Both the position numbers and the translations under genes were made by a program. This document shows positions 1-8,949 of a stretch of 64,000 nt of DNA, in pieces. Every line of letters begins with the position of its first letter. Position 1 is the stretch's first letter. The DNA lies in NCBI GenBank assembly GCA_963703045.1, contig OY969782.1:62001-126000 (forward strand). The letters run 5' to 3'. The notes under the pieces are model-generated. The model was not told the DNA's origin. It did not search any database and worked only from the letters and a program-made list of their open reading frames with translations. This DNA comes from Miltoncostaea sp963703045 (GTDB lineage Bacteria > Actinomycetota > Thermoleophilia > Miltoncostaeales > Miltoncostaeaceae).

Positions 1-926
1 TACTGGTCGTGCAGCTCCAGCCGGTCGAGTCCGAGGATGCCCGCCTTGATGCGGAACCAGCGGTGGGCGATCGGGTAGTGGCGCTCGACCGCGTCGAGCA
101 TCCCCTCGACGACCGGCGCGGGCAGCTCGTTGCGCAGGTGGGTCGGCTCCATCGGTCCCCCGTAGCCGCGCAGCTTGTCCATCGCCAGGCGGTCGCCCAC
201 GAGCGTGTCGTAGCAGTGGGCGAGCGTGTCGGTGTGGGGCTCGAGGCCGTCGTAGAGCGTCTCCAGCGCCCGCCGCCGCAGGTCGCGGTCGGGGTTGCGG
301 ACGTGGGCGAGCAGCCGGTCGATGGTGTGCGGCTCCGGGCCGTCGCCCTCGCCGGCGTCGAACGGCACCTCGAGGGTCGAGGTGATCTGGCCGAACAGCG
401 TGTGCCAGGCGCTCACCGCCGCCGGGCTGCGCTCCGAGAGCATCCGCTCCTCGGGCTCGGACAGGGTGTGCGGCGCGAACCGGCGCAGGGCGATCAGGTA
501 GTGGCGGTCGCGGGCGACCTCCGGCGCGTCGTGCAGCGCCCGGGCCCGGTCGGCGTCGAGCTCCAGCCACTCGAGGTCGAAGAACCGCAGCGCGTTGCCC
601 GCCTCAACCAGTCCGCGGTCGATCGCCGACGACAGGTCCTTGTTCTCCTGGCTGGTCACATCGACCGACTCGCGCAGGTGGGCGTACGAGCTGACCCGCG
701 AGAGCTCGTTGTCGATGGCCGCCAGCTCGGCCAGCGCCGCGGCGAGGCCGGGTCCGTCCATGTCGGCGAGCCGGCCGCGGTAGGTCGTCTCGAAGGCGCG
801 CGAGCGCGTCAACGCCTCGTCGAGGCGCCGGCGGGCCTGCGCGGCGTCGGCGACGAGGGGGGAGAGGTCCCAGTGGACGCCCTCCGCGCGGCGGCCGATG
901 GGGGCGGTGTCGGTGGCTGTCGTCAT
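1..926 (-). CDS. pepF: Oligoendopeptidase F, M3 family (3' part outside window)
   Basis: Cytoplasmic zinc metallo-oligopeptidase of the M3 family that trims peptides. About 308 N-terminal residues are visible on the minus strand, reading from an ATG at 926 to the window edge. The segment includes HWDLSPLV near the N-terminus, SYAHLRESVD, and then the long helical region typical of PepF. The zinc-binding HEXXH would lie beyond the window, so catalytic competence cannot be judged. The start is supported by a TAGCGT -10 box 7 bases upstream (leaderless type). It is divergent from the kinase gene that follows. Confidence 0.8.
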   Translation of the reverse strand, partial: MTTATDTAPIGRRAEGVHWDLSPLVADAAQARRRLDEALTRSRAFETTYRGRLADMDGPGLAAALAELAAIDNELSRVSSYAHLRESVDVTSQENKDLSSAIDRGLVEAGNALRFFDLEWLELDADRARALHDAPEVARDRHYLIALRRFAPHTLSEPEERMLSERSPAAVSAWHTLFGQITSTLEVPFDAGEGDGPEPHTIDRLLAHVRNPDRDLRRRALETLYDGLEPHTDTLAHCYDTLVGDRLAMDKLRGYGGPMEPTHLRNELPAPVVEGMLDAVERHYPIAHRWFRIKAGILGLDRLELHDQ

Positions 927-933
927 GCGGATC

Positions 934-939
934 ACGCTA
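934..939 (-). promoter_or_regulatory. -10 box of leaderless pepF promoter
   Basis: TAGCGT on the minus strand, 7 bases before the ATG at 926. It follows the same spacing as many genes in this window, so transcription should begin at or next to the start codon. Confidence 0.5.
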
Positions 940-970
940 GCGGATCCCTCTCGGCAGCGGCCGTCCGGCG

Positions 971-976
971 TAGACT
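971..976 (+). promoter_or_regulatory. -10 box of leaderless kinase promoter
   Basis: TAGACT, 6 bases before the GTG start at 983. No Shine-Dalgarno sequence fits between, which favours a leaderless transcript. Confidence 0.5.
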
Positions 977-982
977 CGCGGC

Positions 983-2674
983 GTGCCCCCCGAGGAGCTG
1001 CCCGCCCCTCTCGCCGAGGGGTTCCTGCCGCCGCGCTACACGGACGTGCGGCCTCTCGGCCTGGGTGGGATGGCGAGCGTCCACGTCGCCCGCGACACCC
1101 AGATCGGTCGTTCGGTCGTGGTGAAGGTGCTGGACGAGGGGCGCATCGGGCCGACCGAGCGCGAGGAGTGCCGGCGCCGCTTCGTCACCGAGGCGCGCGC
1201 GGCGGCGGCGATCCACCACCCGAACGTCATCACGATCCTCGACACGGGCACGGGTCCGGACGGCCGTCCGTACATCGTCATGGAGCAGATGCCCCGCGGC
1301 TCGCTGCGTGCGTTCGCCGACGACGCCCTCGCCGATCCCGCGACCGTCGCGGGGTGGATCTCGCAGGCGGCGGCGGGGCTCGCGGCGGCCCACCGCGCCG
1401 GCGTCGTCCACCGCGACGTCAAGCCCGACAACCTGCTGCTCGACGCCGACGGCTGGCTCAAGGTGTCCGATTTCGGCATCGCCCGCGTGCGCGCGGCCGA
1501 CGACGGCGGCTCGGTCACCCGCACCGGGATGATGATGGGCACGGCGGGCTACATGGCTCCCGAGACCTACGCCAACGCCGCGGCGGCCGGCCCCGCCAGC
1601 GACGCCTGGGCCCTCGCCGCCACGGCCTACCGCCTGCTGACCGGCCGGTCCGCGTACGGCGGCGGCTACCCGATCGGCGACGTGCCGCCCGCGTCCGGGC
1701 TGCGGCCCGGGCTGCCCGTGGCCGTCGACGGCGTGCTGGCCCGCGGGCTCGCCGCCGCGCCCGACGACCGCCCCCCGGCGACTGCCTTCGCGGCCGAGCT
1801 GGCGGCCGCGGTGGAGGGTGCGACGTCCCCCGGGGAGACCGTTCCGATCCCCCGGGCGCCCGCCCCGGCGGTGCCGCCGACGCGCATCACCCCCCCGATC
1901 GACCTCGCTCCGCCCCCGTCGCCGGAGCGGCCCACCGAGGTGGCGGTGCCGCCCGCGTCTCCGCGACCCGCCCCTCGGCGGCGCGCCGTCGTGCTGGCCG
2001 TCGCCGCGGCGGTCGCCGTGGCCGCGGCCGGGGTCGGCGGGGTCCTCGCCCTCGGCGGCGACGATCCCGCCCCGGCGCCGGACGCCACGGCGACGGGCCC
2101 CGCGACGACGGGTCCCCGGGCGGACGCGCTCGGGCCGGTCACCCCAGAGCCCCTCGCCGCGGGGCTGGAGGGGTCCACGATGGACAGCGACTGCTTCGGC
2201 CCGGGGGAGCGGCCCTCGGTCCCTGCCAGCTTCGAGGCGGTCGGCGAGGTCAGGGTGGAAGTGGACTTCGTGCAGTGCGGCGACGCCGATGACGCCGCCG
2301 TGGCGGCGCGGACCATGCGGTTCGACCTCGCCGACCTCGCCGACCTCGCCGACCCCGACGGCCTGCCGGCCGGCAGCCGCGTCGTCGGCGTCGCGGGCCT
2401 GTTCGCCGTGGAGCGCAGATCGTCGGAGCGTCACCCCCGGGCCGTCGTGACCTGGAGCGTGAGGGTGGGCGGTGACGAGATCTGCGCGCCCCGGGTGTCG
2501 GGCGACCCCTGGTCCGTGGAGGAGCGGTGCGTGACCGCGTCGCCCGACGGCGTGGCGGCCGACGCCGCCGACCTGACGATCGTGCAGGACGTCGCCGGCG
2601 CCACGGAGCCCGGCGGCATGTTCGCCGGGGTCGTGCGGCCCCGGGTGCTCGTGCGCGTGCCGGGCGGGTCCTAG
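983..2674 (+). CDS. Membrane-anchored serine/threonine protein kinase (PknB-like)
   Basis: Eukaryotic-type Ser/Thr kinase, 563 residues. The N-terminal catalytic domain has the glycine loop GLGGMASV (about 26-33), the ATP lysine in VVVKVL (K48), the catalytic loop HRDVKPDN (143-150), DFG (163-165) and an APE motif, so it looks active. A Pro-rich linker leads to one membrane segment (about 336-358). A roughly 200-residue extracellular domain with several cysteines follows; it is not a PASTA array. The start is GTG at 983, placed just after a -10 box. The gene is convergent with the PHP gene and the two TAG stops share the CTAG at 2671-2674. An FHA protein at 13.6-14.8 kb is a possible phospho-partner (inference). 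Confidence 0.9.
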   Translation: MPPEELPAPLAEGFLPPRYTDVRPLGLGGMASVHVARDTQIGRSVVVKVLDEGRIGPTEREECRRRFVTEARAAAAIHHPNVITILDTGTGPDGRPYIVMEQMPRGSLRAFADDALADPATVAGWISQAAAGLAAAHRAGVVHRDVKPDNLLLDADGWLKVSDFGIARVRAADDGGSVTRTGMMMGTAGYMAPETYANAAAAGPASDAWALAATAYRLLTGRSAYGGGYPIGDVPPASGLRPGLPVAVDGVLARGLAAAPDDRPPATAFAAELAAAVEGATSPGETVPIPRAPAPAVPPTRITPPIDLAPPPSPERPTEVAVPPASPRPAPRRRAVVLAVAAAVAVAAAGVGGVLALGGDDPAPAPDATATGPATTGPRADALGPVTPEPLAAGLEGSTMDSDCFGPGERPSVPASFEAVGEVRVEVDFVQCGDADDAAVAARTMRFDLADLADLADPDGLPAGSRVVGVAGLFAVERRSSERHPRAVVTWSVRVGGDEICAPRVSGDPWSVEERCVTASPDGVAADAADLTIVQDVAGATEPGGMFAGVVRPRVLVRVPGGS

Positions 2675-3505
2675 CCCGGCACCAGCAGCCGGTCGATCGT
2701 GTCGGCGGGCAGCGGGGGATCGCCGGTGTCACCGGGGCGCAGCGGCCCGTCCCGGTCGTGGAAGTCCGATCCGCCGGCCTCCACCAGGCCGAGCCGCCGG
2801 GCGATGCCGCGCAGTTGGTCGCGGCGCTCGGGCGTGTGCTCGGGCCGGTGCACCTCGATGCCGCGCAGGCCCCACGACGCGAGCCGGTGCACGAACGCGC
2901 CCAGCTCGCGCGGTGGCATGCGCAGCGAGGCCGGGTGGGCGAGCACCGGTGCCCCGCCGCTCTCGACGACGAGCGCGATCGCCTCGCGCGGCTCGAGGCC
3001 CTCGTGGGGCACCCAGGCGGGGCCGCCGTCGCCGAGGAGGCGATCGAACGCGTCCCCGCGGTCGGCCGCGTGCCCGGCCGCGACGAGGGCGTCGGCGAGG
3101 TGCGGGCGCCCGATCGCCCCGCCCGCCCGCGCCCGCACGTCGGCGAAGTCGATCGGGGCGCCGAGCTCGGCGAGACGGTCGATCATGCGGCGGGCCCGCA
3201 TCTCGCGCGCGTCCCGCAGCTGCGCCAGGCGCCCCCCGAGCGGCTCGGGCGCCGGGCCGGCGAAGTAGCCCAGCAGATGCAGCGACCCCGACGGCGCGCG
3301 CACCGAGAGCTCGACGCCGGGCACCACCCGCACGCCGTGCCGCTCGCCCCGCCGCCATCGCCTCGGCCACGCCCGCGAGGGTGTCGTGATCGGTGACCGC
3401 CATCACGCCGACGCGGCACTCCGCCGCCAGTCCGACGAGCGCGGCGGGCGCCAGCGCCCCGTCGGAGGCGACGGTGTGCAGGTGGAGGTCGGCCCGGGTC
3501 GTTAC
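2671..3505 (-). pseudogene. PHP-domain phosphoesterase, frameshifted
   Basis: Metal-dependent PHP phosphoesterase related to the RNase AM/TrpH group. The N-terminal part reads DLHLHTVASDG and AVTDHDTLAG in one frame. The rest (VVPGVELSV ... LAHPAS ... GGSDFHD) continues in another, ending at 2671. The frames join if one base is removed from the CCCC run at 3347-3350 (plus strand), giving about 275 residues with metal ligands intact. No ATG, GTG or TTG occurs in the N-terminal frame back into cysC; the frame passes GTA-ACG directly after the cysC stop, so the true start is unresolved. It follows cysH-cysC on the same strand. Either a sequencing insertion or a recent mutation; I favour the former. 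Confidence 0.7.
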
Positions 3506-4059
3506 GCGGGGACCGCGCCGCCGATGAGTCCGCGGGCCTCGAGCTCGGCGATGACCTGCTCGGCGCTCTGCTGCGGCGTCTGCGCCTCGGTCTGGATGTG
3601 CACCTCGGGGTTCTCGGGCGCCTCGTACGGGTCGCTGACCCCCGTGAACTCCTTGATCTCACCCGAGAAGGCCTTGGCGTAGAGGCCCTTCACGTCGCGC
3701 TTGGCGCACTCGTCGACCGACGTGTCCACGAAGACCTCGACGAACGTCCCGAACTCCTCGACCATGGCGCGCGCGGCGGCGCGGGTGTCGGCGTAGGGCG
3801 AGATGGCCGAGACCAGGGTGACGGCGCCGGCCCGGGTGAGGCGGCTCGCGACCCAGCCGATGCGGCCGATGTTGGTGTCGCGGTCCTCCTTCGAGAACCC
3901 GAGCCCCTTCGAGAGGTGCGTGCGCACGACGTCGCCGTCGAGGTACTCGACGAGCGCGCCGCGCCGCTCCAACTCGGGGCCGACGATCTCGGCGATGGTC
4001 GACTTGCCGGTGCCCGAGAGCCCGGTGAACCACAGGGTCAATCCTCGACGCTCGCTCAC
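3502..4059 (-). CDS. cysC: Adenylyl-sulfate kinase
   Basis: Transfers phosphate from ATP to the 3' hydroxyl of APS, making PAPS. The 185 residues match a stand-alone APS kinase. The P-loop GLSGTGKST lies at about 13-21, LDGDVVRTHLS carries the APS-binding region, and RDVKGLYAKA and DPYEAPENPE are family motifs. The start is a GTG at 4059, with AAGGAGG and GAGGA upstream. It lies 46 bases downstream of cysH on the same strand, consistent with a sulfate-assimilation operon. No ATP sulfurylase is visible in the window. Confidence 0.93.
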   Translation of the reverse strand: MSERRGLTLWFTGLSGTGKSTIAEIVGPELERRGALVEYLDGDVVRTHLSKGLGFSKEDRDTNIGRIGWVASRLTRAGAVTLVSAISPYADTRAAARAMVEEFGTFVEVFVDTSVDECAKRDVKGLYAKAFSGEIKEFTGVSDPYEAPENPEVHIQTEAQTPQQSAEQVIAELEARGLIGGAVPA

Positions 4060-4065
4060 TCCTCT

Positions 4066-4086
4066 ACCGCCCTCCTTCGGGGCGGT
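4066..4086. other. Hairpin between cysH and cysC
   Basis: Perfect 7-bp inverted repeat ACCGCCC / GGGCGGT with a 7-base loop in the 46-base cysH-cysC gap. There is no T-tract, so it may be a processing or partial-termination element rather than a full terminator. Confidence 0.3.
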
Positions 4087-4105
4087 CGGCCCCGATCGTC
4101 AGTTC

Positions 4106-4828
4106 TCAGCGTCCGGCGGCGGCGTTCTGCGCCGGCAGATGGAGACCGCACTCGGTCTTCTCCGCGTCGGCCCAGCGCCCCGCACGGGAGTCCTCGCCCG
4201 GCCGGATCGCGCGGGTGCAGTGCGTGCAGCCTATCGACGGGAACCCACGGTCGTGCAGCGGGTTGTACGGCACGTCGTGGGCGAAGAGGTAGCCCTTCAC
4301 ATCGGCGTCGTCCCATCCGGCGAGCGGCTGCACCTTGACGACGCCGCGCGGATCGAGCTCGAGCACCCGGGCGTTGGCGCGGGTGACGCTCTGCGCCCGC
4401 CGGATGCCCGTGATCCAGGCGTCCATACCGACGAGCGCGCGCTCGAGCGGCTCGACCTTGCGCAGCGCGCAGCAGCGGTCGGGGTCGCGCCGCCACAGCT
4501 CGGGCCCCTCGGTCGCCCCCTGCTCGGCGACGGTCTGGCGCGGGTCGACGCGCTCGATCGTGAGGTCGTAGCGCTCGATCAGGCGGTCGCGCGTCTCGTA
4601 GGTCTCGGGGAAGAGCAGGCCGGTGTCGAGCTCGACGATGCGGATGTCGGCGCCGATGCGGTGCAACATGTCGACCAGGATCGAGGACTGGTGCTGCCAG
4701 GAGCAGGTGAGCAGGATCTTGCCGGCGAACCGGTCGACGGCCCACTCCAGCAGCTCCTGGGCGGTCCGCTGCTCGAACTCGTCGGCGAGGGCGTTGACAT
4801 CGGCGCGCGTGAGCGAGAGGGTGTTCAC
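4106..4828 (-). CDS. cysH: Adenylyl-sulfate reductase, thioredoxin-dependent, 4Fe-4S type
   Basis: Reduces activated sulfate to sulfite with thioredoxin. The 240 residues contain the PP-loop region TCSWQHQSS, the paired cysteines RCCALRKVEPL and GCTHCTR that bind a 4Fe-4S cluster, and the catalytic ECGLH near the C-terminus. The CC...CXXC pattern marks the assimilatory group that usually prefers APS over PAPS, although cysC lies next door, so substrate preference is uncertain. The start is GTG at 4828, with a TAGCCT -10 box 7 bases upstream. It is first in a cysH-cysC-PHP transcription unit and divergent from the SUI1 gene. Confidence 0.92.
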   Translation of the reverse strand: MNTLSLTRADVNALADEFEQRTAQELLEWAVDRFAGKILLTCSWQHQSSILVDMLHRIGADIRIVELDTGLLFPETYETRDRLIERYDLTIERVDPRQTVAEQGATEGPELWRRDPDRCCALRKVEPLERALVGMDAWITGIRRAQSVTRANARVLELDPRGVVKVQPLAGWDDADVKGYLFAHDVPYNPLHDRGFPSIGCTHCTRAIRPGEDSRAGRWADAEKTECGLHLPAQNAAAGR

Positions 4829-4835
4829 GGCGGTC

Positions 4836-4841
4836 AGGCTA
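4836..4841 (-). promoter_or_regulatory. -10 box of leaderless cysH promoter
   Basis: TAGCCT on the minus strand, 7 bases before the GTG start of cysH. Confidence 0.5.
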
Positions 4842-4856
4842 GCAGAGGATTTCTGG

Positions 4857-5189
4857 ATGGCAGCGATAAGCGAGGGAAATAGCCGACTGGTCTACTCGAG
4901 CGCGAGCGGGCGCGTGCCGGAGGGCGCCGCGAGGCCCGGGGGCGACGCCCCGCGCGGCGACGGCGTCGTGCGGGTCGGCCGCACCTCGTCGGGCCGCCGG
5001 GGCAAGACGGTGACGCTCGTGACCGGGCTGCCCGCCGCCGACGTGGCGGGCGTCGCGAAGGAGCTGAAGCGCCTCTGCGGGTCCGGCGGGGCGGTCAAGG
5101 ACGGCGTCGTCGAGATCCAGGGCGACCAGCGCGGCCGCATCATCGCCCACCTCGAGGGCCGGTACCGGGTGAAGGCCACCGGGGGGTAG
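4857..5189 (+). CDS. SUI1/eIF1-family translation factor (YciH-like)
   Basis: Small RNA-binding protein of the SUI1 fold, thought to monitor start-codon selection on the 30S subunit. The 110 residues end in the conserved block RGKTVTLVTGLP ... LCGSGGAVKDG ... QGDQRGRIIAHL, diagnostic of the family. The N-terminal 40 residues are flexible. ATG at 4857 was chosen because AGAGGA sits about 8 bases upstream and the SUI1 domain length then matches the family. The gene is single, between cysH (divergent) and an ABC operon. Confidence 0.88.
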   Translation: MAAISEGNSRLVYSSASGRVPEGAARPGGDAPRGDGVVRVGRTSSGRRGKTVTLVTGLPAADVAGVAKELKRLCGSGGAVKDGVVEIQGDQRGRIIAHLEGRYRVKATGG

Positions 5190-5305
5190 CGGCCGCGTCC
5201 GGGCGTGGCACGTCGATCCGCGTGCGCCCGGCCCGGTGGCCCTCGCGGCGGCGGCGCTCGCCAGGTCCGCCGCCGGGGAACGCGCCGGTCGGGCAGCATA
5301 CGGGC

Positions 5306-6205
5306 GTGCTCGTGATCGACGGACTCTGCAAGAGCTACGGCGACCGCCGCGCTCTCGACGACCTCAACGTCGAGGTGCCGGCCGGTGAGGTGGTCGGGCT
5401 CCTCGGCCCGAACGGATCCGGCAAGACGACCGCGATGCGGATCGTCTTCGGCGTCATCGACGCCGACGCGGGCCGCGTGACGTACCGCGGCGCGCCCATC
5501 GGCGCCGACGTGCGGCGCCGGTTCGGCTACATGCCGGAGGAGCGCGGCCTCTACCCGGACATGCGCGTCCGAGATCAGCTCGTCTACTTCGGCCGGCTCG
5601 CGGGCGTCCCGCGGGCACGCGCCCGCGAACGCGCCGACGCCCTCCTCGAGCGGCTCGGCGTCTCCGACCGCGCCGACGAGGAGGTCCAGAAGCTCTCGCT
5701 CGGCAACCAGCAGCGCGTCCAGCTCGCCGCCGCCCTGGTGCACGAGCCCGAGGCGCTCGTCCTCGACGAGCCCTTCTCGGGGCTCGACCCGCTCGCCGTC
5801 GCGGGTTTGTCGGAGATCGTCCAGGAGGCCGCCGACGCGGGCCGGCTCGTGCTCTTCTCGAGCCACCAGCTCGACCTGGTCGAGGGGCTCTGCGAGTCGG
5901 TCGCCGTGATCGACCACGGCCGGCAGGTCATGTCCGGCCGCGTCGAGACCCTCAAGGCGGCCAGCGGACGGCGCGTGCTGCGGGTGGTCGTCGACGGCGA
6001 CGAACATGCCCGCTGGGCGGGTGCGGTCGAGGGCGTGCGGGTGCTGTCGGCGGGCGCCGACGGCGCGCGCCTCGCGCTCGACGGCGAGACCGACCCGCTG
6101 GCCGTGCTCGACCGCGCCCGCGCCGCCGGACCGGTCAGCGACTTCGGACTCGAGATGCCGAGTCTGACGGAGCTCTTCATGGACGCCGTGGGCGGTCACC
6201 GATGA
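5306..6205 (+). CDS. ABC transporter ATP-binding protein (NatA-like)
   Basis: Cytoplasmic ATPase of an ABC-2 exporter, 299 residues from GTG 5306. Walker A GPNGSGKTT, Q-loop region YMPEERGLYPD, signature LSLGNQQR, Walker B ALVLDEP and switch SSHQ are all present. The YMPEERGLY motif and SLGNQQ signature match NatA/YhaQ sodium-efflux-type ATPases more than DrrA. Translation is coupled to the permease by an ATGA overlap at 6202-6205. The substrate cannot be read from sequence; Na+ extrusion is a family-based guess. Confidence 0.88.
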   Translation: MLVIDGLCKSYGDRRALDDLNVEVPAGEVVGLLGPNGSGKTTAMRIVFGVIDADAGRVTYRGAPIGADVRRRFGYMPEERGLYPDMRVRDQLVYFGRLAGVPRARARERADALLERLGVSDRADEEVQKLSLGNQQRVQLAAALVHEPEALVLDEPFSGLDPLAVAGLSEIVQEAADAGRLVLFSSHQLDLVEGLCESVAVIDHGRQVMSGRVETLKAASGRRVLRVVVDGDEHARWAGAVEGVRVLSAGADGARLALDGETDPLAVLDRARAAGPVSDFGLEMPSLTELFMDAVGGHR

Positions 6206-7386
6206 GCCGCTGGCGGGGGGCGGCCCTCGTCGCCGAGCGGGAGATCCGCGAGCGGCTCCGCTCGAAGAGCTTCGCGGTCATCACCGGCATCCTGCTCCTC
6301 GCCGCCCTCGCGGCGGTGATCGTGCCCACCCTGGCCGGCGACGCCGGTCCCGAGAAGGCCACCATCGCGGTCGCGGGCGCCCCCGCGGGCCTCGGCGACG
6401 CGATCACCGCCGCAGGACGCGCGCAGGACCTCGAGATCACCGTCCGCGACGTCGCCGAGGCGGCGGCACGGGCCCAGGTTGACGACGAGGAGGCCGACGC
6501 GGCCCTGATCGACCGCGGGGCGGGCGGGCGGTCGACCATCCTGGTGCGCGACGAGCTCGACCCGGCGCTGCAGGCCGCGGTGCTGCAGGCGCTGGCGCGA
6601 ACGCGCCTGAGCGCCGGCCTGGCGGAGGCCGGCCTCCCGCCCGGCCGCGTGGAGGCCCTCATCGGCGCCCCCGAGGTGGCCGTCGAGGCCACCGCCCCCG
6701 GCGGTCCGAGGGGCGCGGAGGTCGGTATCGGCATCCTGATGGCGGTCCTGCTCTACGTGGCCCTGGTGTTCGCGGGCACGCTCGTGGCGACGGGCGTGGC
6801 GGAGGAGAAGACCAGCCGCGTCTCCGAGGTGCTGCTGTCGAGCCTGCGGCCCATCGACCTGCTCGTCGGCAAGGTGGGCGGCATCGGCCTCGTCTCGCTG
6901 GGACAGCTGCTGGTCGCGGCCGTCCCGGCCGTCGTGGTGGCCCTCGTGACCGATGCGGCCGACGTCCCCGACGCGACCGTCCCCACCATCATCGGCGGCG
7001 TCGCATGGTTCGTGGCCGGCTACGCCCTCTACGCGTCGGCGTACGGCGCCCTCGGCGCCCTGGTGGGCCGCCAGCAGGAGGTCGGCCAGGTCACCGCCCC
7101 GCTGGCGCTGCTGCTGCTGGCCGGGTACCTCGCGGCGGCCGTCCTCGGCTCCGGCGACCCCGAGGGCACCCTCGTCCAGGTGCTGTCGTTCATACCGCCC
7201 TTCGCGCCCCTGGTCATGCCGCTGCGCATCGCGACCGACACCGTGTCGGTCGGCGCCGTCGCCCTCTCGCTCGCGCTCACCCTCGCCACCGCCGCGGCGG
7301 TCCTCGCGTTCGGGGCCCGGGTCTACCGCGGCGGCATCACCCGCACCGGCGCCCGCACCTCGGTGCGCCAGGCGCTCGGCCGCTAG
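6202..7386 (+). CDS. ABC-2 permease (NatB-like)
   Basis: Membrane half of the exporter, 394 residues. One N-terminal membrane helix (about 23-45) is followed by a roughly 130-residue extracytoplasmic domain, then five or more helices from about 175 to 370, the usual NatB/YhaP layout. GVAEEKTSRVSEVLLSS in the cytoplasmic loop is the conserved family motif. It overlaps the ATPase gene by four bases. Its TAG stop shares the CTAG at 7383-7386 with the stop of the convergent Ppx gene. Confidence 0.88.
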   Translation: MSRWRGAALVAEREIRERLRSKSFAVITGILLLAALAAVIVPTLAGDAGPEKATIAVAGAPAGLGDAITAAGRAQDLEITVRDVAEAAARAQVDDEEADAALIDRGAGGRSTILVRDELDPALQAAVLQALARTRLSAGLAEAGLPPGRVEALIGAPEVAVEATAPGGPRGAEVGIGILMAVLLYVALVFAGTLVATGVAEEKTSRVSEVLLSSLRPIDLLVGKVGGIGLVSLGQLLVAAVPAVVVALVTDAADVPDATVPTIIGGVAWFVAGYALYASAYGALGALVGRQQEVGQVTAPLALLLLAGYLAAAVLGSGDPEGTLVQVLSFIPPFAPLVMPLRIATDTVSVGAVALSLALTLATAAAVLAFGARVYRGGITRTGARTSVRQALGR

Positions 7387-8949
7387 CCGCCCGGGGTTCC
7401 GGCGGCCTCGATCCGGAGGCGCAGGTCGAACGCCCGCTGCACGGCCGGTCCCTCGAGACGCCGCGCTCCAGAGCGCGACGGAGGGGTCGCCGCGGGCCTC
7501 GACCAGCAGGCGCAGCTCGGCGTCGTCAGCATCGACCCGCAGGCCCGTGACGCCCCGGGCGCGACCCCGCTCGAGCTGCTCCGCGATCCGCAGGCAGCAG
7601 GCCAGCCGGGAGAGGCGGTCGACGTCGCCCTCCTCGAGCACCTCCTCGAGCGGCGACGGGTTCGGCAGGGCCTTGCGATGGGCCCGAACCAGCAGCGCGA
7701 TCAGCGCCAGCTCGGCGTGGCGGAAGCCCGGCAGCCCCGAGTTGAGGATGAGGTAGAAGCCGTGCTTGTGGTGGTCGTTGTAGTCGACCGTCACGCCGGC
7801 GTCGTGCAGCATCCCGGCGGCCCACAGCAGCTCGCGCTCGCGCCGGTCGACGCGTCTGCAGGCCGACGCGCGCGAGCTCGTCGTAGATCGCCAGGGCCAG
7901 CGTGCAGACGTGCTCGGCGTGGGGCACGTCGCAGCGGTAGATGTCGACCAGGTTGAGCACGCTCTGGCGGCGCACGCCGCGGATCAGCGGCGGGCTCGGC
8001 CGGGGCGAGGAAGCGCTCGTAGAAGAGGCCCTCGCGCAGGCCCTGCGCGCAGATCTCGACGTGCTCGACGCCGATCAGTCTCGAGCGCGGTCGAGATGAC
8101 CGTCGCGCCGGCCAGCGTGATGTCGGCGCGGTCCTGCTTGAGGCCGGGGAGCTTGCTGCGCTCGTGGGCGGGCAGCTCCAGCATCGCGTCGATCAGCTCC
8201 TCGATGCCGGCGCGCGGCAGGTGGTAGCCGTGGAGCTCGTCGAGCGAGTAGCGGTCCGCCCGCTGGTGCATGGCCGCCAGCGTGCGGATGGTGCCGCCGA
8301 CGCCGACCAGCCGGCCGCCGGCGCCCTGCAGCCAGGGCAGGCCCGGCGAGCTCCTTGGCCGCGTGCTTGCGCAGCGGCTTGAGGTCGGAGCGGCTCGTCG
8401 CGCTCGCCGGGCAGGAAGCGCTCGGTCATGCGCACCGCCCCGAGCGGCCGCGAGACGATGCGCTCGAGGCCGCGACCGACCACCTGGCTCACCTGGATGC
8501 TGCCGCCGCCGAGGTCGAGCACCTGGCCGTCGCCGAGCGTGGTGCTGTTGACCGCGCCGAGGAAGCCGTACCAGGCCTCCTCCTCGGCCGACAGCACCCG
8601 CACCTCGAGGCGGCCGCCGGCCGTGAGGGCCTCCATCACGTCGTCGCGGTTGGCGGCGTCGCGGGCCGCGCTGGTCGTGACGGCGGCCACGTCCTCGATG
8701 CCCGCGCGCCTCGACGAAGGCGGCGTAGAGGCGGGCGGTGTGGGCGGCGCGCTCCAGCGAGTCGGGGTGCAGGCCCTCGGGCCCGGCGCCGGCGGAGAGG
8801 CGCACGGCGTCGCGGATCTCGTCGACGAGCTGGAACGATCCGCCGGGGCGGTAGCGGAAGACGACCAGGCGGAAGGTGTTGGAGCCCATGTCGATCACGG
8901 CGAGCCGCCGCTCTGCGGACCCCTCCTGCGCCGCTAACCTAAGTTCCAT
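7383..8949 (-). pseudogene. Ppx/GppA exopolyphosphatase/pppGpp phosphatase with HD-like C-terminus, multiply frameshifted
   Basis: Family enzymes hydrolyse polyphosphate or pppGpp. The N-terminal actin-like fold reads AVIDMGSNTFRLVVFRY; further pieces are NSTTLGDGQVLDLGGGS, GVGGTIRTLAAM, QSVLNLVDIYRCD and LHDAGVTVDYNDHHKH. These pieces lie in different frames. They join into about 515 residues if single bases are removed near 8701, 8383-8398, 8342, 8077, 7992, 7855 and 7460. All seven corrections are deletions of one extra base and the frame arithmetic closes exactly. Conserved motifs are otherwise intact, which argues for sequence error over decay. The ATG at 8949 interlocks with that of the divergent HD gene. 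Confidence 0.7.
8935..8940 (+). promoter_or_regulatory. -10 box of leaderless HD-gene promoter
   Basis: TAACCT, 7 bases before the ATG at 8948. It lies within the first codons of the divergent Ppx gene. Confidence 0.45.
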
